From: Candidatus Omnitrophota bacterium
GTDB lineage: Bacteria > Omnitrophota > Gorgyraeia > Duberdicusellales > 4484-171
DNA: 10,269 bases
Assembly (NCBI GenBank): GCA_028710385.1
Contig: JAQTUC010000053.1
Span: 1 to 10,269, forward strand
Direction: 5' to 3'
Shown here in pieces: positions 5,798 to 10,269 of this stretch; the stretch's first letter is position 1; every line of letters begins with the position of its first letter. Position numbers and translations under genes: made by a program. The notes under the pieces were generated by a model, which saw only the letters and a program-made list of their open reading frames with translations, was not told where the DNA came from and made no database searches.

Positions 5798-7201
5798 ATG
5801 ATTTACCAAAATGAATCACAGCTGTTTGACGGAAAAACTCTCATTGAGAAAGACGGAAAAATTGAAATAAAAAATCCTGATTTTTTCCGGAAAAAAGTGG
5901 TGGATGACTTAAGTGACACTATTATTCTTTCTGACTCTGCCCACATGAAAAGATTATGCTACTTTGTAGCGTATAACGCCGGCTTAAACCTGGGAGTTGT
6001 GCCTTCTTCCATTCAGGGTTTATACGAAGCGCGGGGAAAAGGCTCATTTAGCGGTTTTACGGTCCCTGCGATGAACATAAGAACCCTTACTTACGATTTA
6101 GCAAGAGCTGTATTTCGCGCGGCGAATAAGATAAATGCGGGCTCTTTTATTTTTGAAATCGCAAAAAGCGAAATCGGCTACACAGACCAGAGGCCGCTTG
6201 AATATTCCTCGGTTTTAATACTTGCCGCAATAAAGGAAAATTACAAAGGGCCAATATTTATCCAGGGCGACCATTTTCAGGTAAAAGCAAAAAATTACCT
6301 GCAGGATAAAAATAAAGAGCTTAACCCGCTTAAAGAGCTTATAAAAGAGGCAATTGACTGCTCTTTTTACAATATTGACATAGACACTTCCACCCTTGTT
6401 GACTTATCAAAGCAAAACCTTGACGAGCAGCAAAAATTAAATTATGAAGTATGCGCAGAGCTTACAACATACATCCGTAAGCTTCAGCCGAAGAACATTG
6501 AAATCTCTATAGGCGGGGAAATCGGAGAAGTAGGCGGAAAGAACTCAACTCCTGATGAATTGCACGCATATCTTAAAGGTTACCGTAAATCAATCAATAA
6601 TTTAAAAGGAATCTCAAAGATAAGCATACAAACCGGGACGTCGCACGGCGGAGTAGTGCTTCCGGACGGCTCAATTGCCAAAGTAAGCATTGACTTTGAT
6701 ACCCTTAAAAAACTTTCTGAAATTGCGCAAAAAGATTACGGCATGGCAGGAGCAGTTCAGCACGGAGCTTCCACATTGCCGAATGAAGCATTCCATACTT
6801 TTCCCGAGGTAGGCTGCGCTGAAATACACCTCGCAACGCAATTCCAGAATATAGTTTATGATTATTTACCGCTTCCTCTTAAGGAAAAAATTTATGCCTG
6901 GCTGCATACCAATTGCGCTGCGGAAAAAAAGCCGGACATGACCAATGACCAGTTTATATACAAAACAAGAAAGAGCGCGTTAGGGCCGTTTAAAAAAGAA
7001 ATTCATTCGTTGCCTAAAGAATGGCGCGAAAAGATATCAAGCATACTTGAAGAAGAATTCTCTTTCCTTTTTGACAAGCTTCGCATAAAGGATACGAAGA
7101 ATTACGTAAACGAATATGTGAAACCGGTTGTAGTCGAAAAGAAAAAAGAAGATTTTCTCAAAGAAGAAAAAGACCTTGGGGAGCTTGAAGGAGCAGACTG
7201 A
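5798..7201 (+). CDS. Divergent class II fructose-bisphosphate aldolase-like protein
   Basis: Class II aldolases are Zn-dependent TIM barrels; the glycolytic member cleaves fructose 1,6-bisphosphate into two triose phosphates. Family landmarks run in order: GFTVPAMNIRT (86-96), IFIQGDHFQV with D158 and H159, a SFYNIDIDTSTL strand (189-200), IGGEIGEVGG (238-247, catalytic-type E241), IQTGTSHGG with H283, and VQHGAST with H322. The Zn-ligand histidines are therefore conserved. Departures: the strand that reads like KINIGTD in typical enzymes is EIHLATQ (342-348), replacing the Asn and Asp that contact substrate. An N-terminal segment of about 80 residues precedes the barrel, and about 100 charged, helical-looking residues follow it. 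At 467 residues it is well above the usual 280-360. Its position directly after a phosphofructokinase homologue supports a glycolytic role; another aldol substrate is possible. Confidence 0.8.
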   Translation: MIYQNESQLFDGKTLIEKDGKIEIKNPDFFRKKVVDDLSDTIILSDSAHMKRLCYFVAYNAGLNLGVVPSSIQGLYEARGKGSFSGFTVPAMNIRTLTYDLARAVFRAANKINAGSFIFEIAKSEIGYTDQRPLEYSSVLILAAIKENYKGPIFIQGDHFQVKAKNYLQDKNKELNPLKELIKEAIDCSFYNIDIDTSTLVDLSKQNLDEQQKLNYEVCAELTTYIRKLQPKNIEISIGGEIGEVGGKNSTPDELHAYLKGYRKSINNLKGISKISIQTGTSHGGVVLPDGSIAKVSIDFDTLKKLSEIAQKDYGMAGAVQHGASTLPNEAFHTFPEVGCAEIHLATQFQNIVYDYLPLPLKEKIYAWLHTNCAAEKKPDMTNDQFIYKTRKSALGPFKKEIHSLPKEWREKISSILEEEFSFLFDKLRIKDTKNYVNEYVKPVVVEKKKEDFLKEEKDLGELEGAD

Positions 7202-7208
7202 TTCTAAA

Positions 7209-7241
7209 AGGTTAAGGTAAAACCGAATTTGTTCTTAGCCT
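7209..7241 (+). repeat. Weak hairpin between the aldolase-like gene and ilvD
   Basis: AGGTTAAG (7209-7216) can pair with CTTAGCCT (7234-7241), eight pairs including one G-U, around a 17-base loop. It starts 7 bases after the aldolase-like stop and ends 8 bases before the ilvD ribosome binding site. It has no T-run and no leader-peptide codons that would suggest attenuation. It may be chance. Confidence 0.3.
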
Positions 7242-7249
7242 AAACTTAC

Positions 7250-7255
7250 GGAGGT
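7250..7255 (+). promoter_or_regulatory. Ribosome binding site of ilvD
   Basis: GGAGGT stands 3 bases before ATG 7259. It supports this start, which is also the one that gives the standard DHAD N-terminus. Confidence 0.75.
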
Positions 7256-7258
7256 AAT

Positions 7259-8914
7259 ATGCGCTCTAATAAGATAAAAAACGGGATTGAAAGGCTCCCT
7301 AACCGTGCGCTTTTATACGGCACAGGGCTTTCTTCTTCGCACATGGACAGGCCTTTCATTGGTATTGCATCCTCCTTTACTGACCTTATTCCCGGGCACA
7401 CCAATATGCGTATTTTAGAGCGTTATATTGAAAGAGGAGTAGAGAACAAAGGCGGCACGCCTTTTATTTTCGGCGTTCCGGGAATTTGCGACGGCATTGC
7501 AATGGGCCATTCCGGAATGAAATATTCACTTCCTTCAAGGGAGCTCATCGCCGATATCGTTGAAAGTATCGCTTCTGCCAACAGCCTGGACGGATTAATA
7601 CTTCTTACCAATTGCGACAAAATCACCCCCGGAATGATAATGGGGGCGCTTCGCGTAAACATTCCAACAATAGTGGTAACCGCAGGGCCTATGCTTGGCG
7701 GGCACTTTGGGAAAAAACGGCTTGCTCTTGTGCGCGATACGTTTGAGGCAGTAGGAAGAGCCAAAACAGGCACCATAAGCAAAGAAGAATTAAGGGCGGT
7801 TGAATGCGAAGCATGCCCTTCGTGCGGGTCATGCCAGGGTTTATACACTGCCAACACAATGGCATGCCTTACGGAAACAATGGGATTATCGCTTCCTTAT
7901 TGCGGCACAACTCCGGCAGTTTTAAGCAGAAAAACAAGGATTGCCTATGAGAGCGGCCAGAGGATAGTAAATTTGATTGAAAATGACATAAAACCGAAAG
8001 ACATCATAACCAAAAAATCTCTGGAAAACGCAATAATGGTTGATATGGCTCTGGGCGGCTCAAGCAATACTGTTTTGCATCTTATGGCGCTGGCTCACGA
8101 AGCAAAAATTGCCCTAAGCCTTAAAGATTTTGACAGGATAAGTAAGCTCGTGCCGAACATTGCTAAACTTGAACCGGCAGGAGAATATTATATGGAAGAC
8201 TTTGACAACGCCGGAGGAATACCAGCTGTTTTAAAAAGATTTTTAAAACAAATATACAACACGCCCACTGTATCCGGCAAAAAAACCCACGAAATAGCCA
8301 AATCAGCTGTTATTTACGACGATGATATCATACGGCCGCTTAATAACGCTTACCGCAAAGAAGGCGGAATAGCTGTCCTTTATGGCAATCTCGCTCCGGA
8401 AGGCGCAATCGTTAAGCAAGCTGCTGTGGAACAGGACATGCTTGAGTTTAAGGGCACTGCTAAAGTTTACAATTCCGAAGAAGAAGCAATGGAAAACATA
8501 CTGAACGGAAAGATAAAAAAAGGCAACGTCGTCGTTGTGAGATACGAAGGCCCAAGCGGAGGGCCTGGAATGCGGGAAATGCTTTCACCGACTGCCGCGC
8601 TTGTTGGTATGGGCCTGCACAAAGGTGTGGCGCTTATAACAGACGGAAGGTTTTCCGGCGGAACCCGCGGGCCGTGCATAGGCCATGTTTCTCCGGAAGC
8701 AGCACTGGGAGGATTAATAGCGTATATTAAAGACGGGGATCAGATACAAATAGATATACCGGGCAGAAAACTTAATCTGTTAATTGGCGATTCCGAAATA
8801 ACGAAAAGAAAAAAAGAAATAAAATTGCTGCCTGCCAAGGTAAAGTCAGGCTATCTTTACAGATATTCAAAAATGGTTACTTCCGCATCAACCGGAGCGG
8901 TATTTAAGGAATAG
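7259..8914 (+). CDS. ilvD: Dihydroxy-acid dehydratase
   Basis: IlvD dehydrates 2,3-dihydroxy-isovalerate and 2,3-dihydroxy-3-methylvalerate to the 2-keto acids, a late step of valine, isoleucine and leucine (and pantothenate) synthesis. The 551-residue length is standard. Motifs: ICDGIAMGHSGMKYSLPSRE (76-95), LTNCDKITPGM with cluster ligand C119 and K121, CPSCGSCQGLYTANTM (186-201) with C192, DNAGGIPAV (316-324), GPSGGPGMREML (431-442), and GRFSGGTRG (463-471) with the probable catalytic base S466. The N-terminal motif is IPGHTNMR, like VPGHVHL of E. coli, rather than the TPCN of enzymes with a three-cysteine 2Fe-2S cluster. This suggests the oxygen-sensitive 4Fe-4S type. No other ilv or leu gene is visible. 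It is probably the last gene of the ahcY run; edd-type phosphogluconate dehydratase is less likely on length and motifs. Confidence 0.95.
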   Translation: MRSNKIKNGIERLPNRALLYGTGLSSSHMDRPFIGIASSFTDLIPGHTNMRILERYIERGVENKGGTPFIFGVPGICDGIAMGHSGMKYSLPSRELIADIVESIASANSLDGLILLTNCDKITPGMIMGALRVNIPTIVVTAGPMLGGHFGKKRLALVRDTFEAVGRAKTGTISKEELRAVECEACPSCGSCQGLYTANTMACLTETMGLSLPYCGTTPAVLSRKTRIAYESGQRIVNLIENDIKPKDIITKKSLENAIMVDMALGGSSNTVLHLMALAHEAKIALSLKDFDRISKLVPNIAKLEPAGEYYMEDFDNAGGIPAVLKRFLKQIYNTPTVSGKKTHEIAKSAVIYDDDIIRPLNNAYRKEGGIAVLYGNLAPEGAIVKQAAVEQDMLEFKGTAKVYNSEEEAMENILNGKIKKGNVVVVRYEGPSGGPGMREMLSPTAALVGMGLHKGVALITDGRFSGGTRGPCIGHVSPEAALGGLIAYIKDGDQIQIDIPGRKLNLLIGDSEITKRKKEIKLLPAKVKSGYLYRYSKMVTSASTGAVFKE

Positions 8915-8923
8915 CTTTAAAAG

Positions 8924-8940
8924 CGCGGGTAGCAACCGCG
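8924..8940 (+). terminator. Small GC hairpin after ilvD, possible weak terminator
   Basis: CGCGG (8924-8928) pairs with CCGCG (8936-8940) across a 7-base loop, 10 bases after the ilvD stop. It is followed by TAAAAATAAA rather than a T-run, so it is not a classic intrinsic terminator. Its place between ilvD and the mreB promoter makes a transcript end here plausible. Confidence 0.35.
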
Positions 8941-8960
8941 TAAAAATAAACGGAATATCG

Positions 8961-8989
8961 TTGACAAGTAGGTAAGCGTTTGTTATCAT
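8961..8989 (+). promoter_or_regulatory. Sigma70-type promoter for mreB (TTGACA-17-TATCAT)
   Basis: A consensus -35 TTGACA (8961-8966) is followed after 17 bases by TATCAT (8984-8989, one mismatch), preceded by TGT as an extended -10. The start of transcription would be near 8996, leaving a leader of about 40 bases before GTG 9038. It implies that mreB is transcribed independently of the metabolic genes upstream. Confidence 0.7.
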
Positions 8990-8998
8990 TGCTATAAT
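8990..8998 (+). promoter_or_regulatory. Overlapping extended -10 element upstream of mreB
   Basis: TGCTATAAT combines a perfect -10 hexamer (8993-8998) with the TGn extension, 9 bases downstream of the other -10. No good -35 sits 17 bases upstream of it (AGGTAA region), and TTGACA is 26 bases away. It could act as a second, extended -10-only promoter or be fortuitous. Confidence 0.4.
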
Positions 8999-9037
8999 TA
9001 GCTAAATAAGAAAATATTTTTAAAAAGGAAGGGCGGG

Positions 9038-10114
9038 GTGAAAATAGTCAAAATTATAAACTCAGCTACCCGAGGCATAAGCAACCTTCTTGGCGCTTTT
9101 TCCAACGATATAGGTATTGATTTAGGAACAGCCACAACCCTTGTTTATCTGCGCGGAGAAGGGATTGTGCTTTGCGAGCCATCAGTTGTTGCCATATATA
9201 AAAATAGCGGGGCAGTGCTTGCCGTAGGAGAAGAAGCAAAGCGCATGCTTGGCAAAACTCCCGGAAGCATCTCGGCAATAAGGCCTATGAAAGACGGTGT
9301 TATAGCTGATTTTGACGTAACAGAAGAAATGCTTCGTTATTTTATAAATAAAGTTAATCCGCCTAATATATTCAGCAGTTTCCGCCGTCCGCGGATAGTC
9401 ATAGCGGTTCCATCAGGTATAACTGAAGTTGAAAAGCGCGCAGTCAAAGATTCAGCCCTAAAAGCAGGCGCCAGAGAAGTTATCCCCGTAGAACAATCAC
9501 TTGCCGCAGCTATAGGAGTAGGGCTTCCGATAACCGAGCCACAAGGCAGCATGGTTATTGATATAGGCGGAGGAACAACGGAAATTGCCGTAATTTCCCT
9601 TGGCGGAGCTGTTTACGCGCGCTCAGTAAGAGTAGGCGGAGATGAAATGGATGATGCAATTATTGAGCATATGAAAAAAGCCTACAATCTTATGATAGGA
9701 GAGCGTAGTGCCGAAGAAATAAAGATTAAAATAGGGTCTGCCTGGCCGCTGGAAGAAGAGCTTACGATGGAGGTAAGAGGCCGCGATTTAATTACCGGGC
9801 TTCCTAAATTTATCAGAATAAATTCCGAAGAGGTCCGCGAAGCGCTGCAAATCCCTCTTAAAGAAATAATAGAAGCAACAAAAGTAACCCTTGAAAGAAC
9901 CCCGCCGGAACTAGCGGCTGATTTAATTGAAAAAGGAATAGTGCTTTGCGGCGGAGGCTCATTGCTGCGAGGCCTGGACAAACTTGTTTCAGAACAAACC
10001 GGCCTTGCTTGTTTTGTTGCCGACGACCCTTTAACGTCAGTTGCCCTGGGGACAGGTAAAATACTTGAAGACCCCAGATTTCTAAAGAAGATTTCCCTTG
10101 TATCCACCTTCTAA
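9038..10114 (+). CDS. mreB: Rod shape-determining protein MreB
   Basis: MreB is the bacterial actin that forms membrane-bound filaments and guides the elongation cell-wall machinery. The 358-residue chain carries the actin-fold signatures: phosphate-1 loop DIGIDLGTATTLVY (24-37), IVIAVPSGITEVEKRAV (120-136), the VEQSLAAAIG helix (151-160) with catalytic-type E152, phosphate-2 loop VIDIGGGTTEIAVISLGG (173-190), and the adenosine motif VLCGGGSLLRGL (302-313). The usual EEPM in the catalytic helix reads EQSL here. The GTG start follows AAGGAAGG (9026-9033), and no other start exists before the conserved fold. The N-terminus is therefore about 15 residues longer than most MreBs and looks like an amphipathic, basic membrane-binding helix (K2, K5, R12 with Ile, Val, Leu). 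It has its own promoter; mreC commonly follows mreB but is not in the window. Confidence 0.97.
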   Translation: MKIVKIINSATRGISNLLGAFSNDIGIDLGTATTLVYLRGEGIVLCEPSVVAIYKNSGAVLAVGEEAKRMLGKTPGSISAIRPMKDGVIADFDVTEEMLRYFINKVNPPNIFSSFRRPRIVIAVPSGITEVEKRAVKDSALKAGAREVIPVEQSLAAAIGVGLPITEPQGSMVIDIGGGTTEIAVISLGGAVYARSVRVGGDEMDDAIIEHMKKAYNLMIGERSAEEIKIKIGSAWPLEEELTMEVRGRDLITGLPKFIRINSEEVREALQIPLKEIIEATKVTLERTPPELAADLIEKGIVLCGGGSLLRGLDKLVSEQTGLACFVADDPLTSVALGTGKILEDPRFLKKISLVSTF

Positions 10115-10122
10115 AATCACAT

Positions 10123-10146
10123 CTAAATATTTAGGGCTCATACCCT
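10123..10146 (+). repeat. Small palindrome and hairpin just after mreB
   Basis: CTAAATATTTAG (10123-10134) is a perfect 12-base palindrome. It overlaps AGGG-CTCATA-CCCT (10133-10146), a 4-pair hairpin. They lie between the mreB stop and the closing stem of the structured element and may form its 5' border. Confidence 0.45.
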
Positions 10147-10229
10147 CATTAAGCAGCCATTCGGGCTTCAAGGGGGATCGCAAGGATCCTTCCGAAGAAG
10201 GGGCGACAAACCTGGCGTCCGTTTAATGA
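10146..10229 (+). ncRNA. Candidate structured RNA (unidentified) downstream of mreB
   Basis: There is no ORF here, but a nested set of inverted repeats. A closing stem pairs TCATTAAGC (10146-10154) with GTTTAATGA (10221-10229), nine pairs with one G-U. Inside are AGCC/GGCT (10155-10158 with 10164-10167), GGGGGATC/GATCCTTC around GCAAG (10172-10179 with 10185-10192, two G-U pairs), and GGGCG/CGTCC (10201-10205 with 10216-10220). CCTTC/GAAGG around CGAA (10188-10201) is an alternative to the second hairpin. The last stem partner overlaps a terminator by two bases. This could be a small RNA, a structured mreB 3' UTR, or a riboswitch-like leader of the next gene. I compared it by memory with the main riboswitch cores and recognised none. 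Confidence 0.5.
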
Positions 10230-10252
10230 AGCCGGCTTTGGCCGGTTTCTTT
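10228..10252 (+). terminator. Intrinsic transcription terminator
   Basis: GAAGCCGGC (10228-10236) pairs with GCCGGTTTC (10241-10249), nine pairs with one G-U, across a four-base TTTG loop. TTTGT follows directly, then an AT-rich stretch. It ends transcription from mreB or from the structured RNA. The 5' arm GAAGCC (10228-10233) is also perfectly complementary to GGCTTC (10164-10169) inside the structured element, which would allow an antiterminator pairing. Confidence 0.75.
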
Positions 10253-10269
10253 GTAACATTTTCGTCTAT

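Noticed and set aside
7423..7857. Reverse-strand 144-codon ORF inside ilvD
   Set aside because: It is antisense to conserved ilvD motifs, a typical long shadow frame without its own ribosome site or family features.
9682..10107. Reverse-strand 141-codon ORF inside mreB
   Set aside because: It lies wholly within mreB in antisense and its Ser-rich translation is what mirrored mreB codons give.
10146..10229. Calling the structured RNA a c-di-GMP, SRP or c-di-AMP element
   Set aside because: Short look-alikes exist (for example GCGACAAACC, AAGCAGCC, GATCGCAAGGATCC), but their order and surrounding conserved bases do not match any of these families.
1..10269. Mobile elements, CRISPR array, tRNA, defence or toxin-antitoxin genes
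   Set aside because: All nine ORFs are housekeeping families in one orientation. I see no transposase or integrase, no regularly spaced repeats and no tRNA cloverleaf.

Overview
The window reads as ordinary bacterial chromosome: nine genes, all on the + strand, tightly packed, moderately AT-rich, with clear Shine-Dalgarno sites and no tRNA, rRNA, CRISPR array, transposase or prophage gene. MreB, RuvA/RuvC, ScpB and YebC mark it as bacterial and probably rod-shaped. Several proteins (the class II aldolase-like protein, the phosphofructokinase, RuvC, RuvA) are recognisable but diverge from E. coli and Bacillus forms. That fits a deep-branching, mostly uncultured phylum such as Elusimicrobiota or Omnitrophota; this assignment is a low-confidence impression.

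Layout. (1) 2-3361: yebC (3' part only), ruvC, ruvA, scpB and metK, separated by -4 to 19 bases and probably one transcript. It covers a YebC-type regulator, Holliday-junction processing, chromosome condensation and S-adenosylmethionine (SAM) synthesis. ruvB and scpA, the usual partners, are not beside them. (2) 3362-3535: a 174-base gap holding two adjacent long imperfect hairpins that share one base. (3) 3536-8914: ahcY (S-adenosylhomocysteine hydrolase), a 6-phosphofructokinase homologue, a divergent class II fructose-bisphosphate-aldolase-like gene and ilvD, with gaps of 25-57 bases. (4) 8915-9037: a gap with a small GC hairpin and a good sigma70-type promoter. (5) 9038-10114: mreB. (6) 10115-10269: no ORF, but a compact set of inverted repeats closed by a 9-bp stem and ending in an intrinsic terminator. 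It is either a small RNA, a structured mreB 3' UTR, or a riboswitch-like leader of the next gene (often mreC).

How the genes work together. metK and ahcY make and clear the two sides of the methylation cycle (SAM made, SAH removed) and flank the hairpin region. The phosphofructokinase and aldolase homologues would be consecutive glycolytic steps if both keep their family activity. Both depart from family norms at informative positions: the nucleotide-binding loop and Mg-site Asp in the kinase, and the substrate-binding strand plus a roughly 100-residue C-terminal extension in the aldolase. IlvD is a complete dihydroxy-acid dehydratase standing apart from other branched-chain amino acid genes.

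The observations most worth following are the structured RNA after mreB, the altered phosphofructokinase/aldolase pair, and the twin hairpins between metK and ahcY. I see no evidence for a defence system or mobile element.
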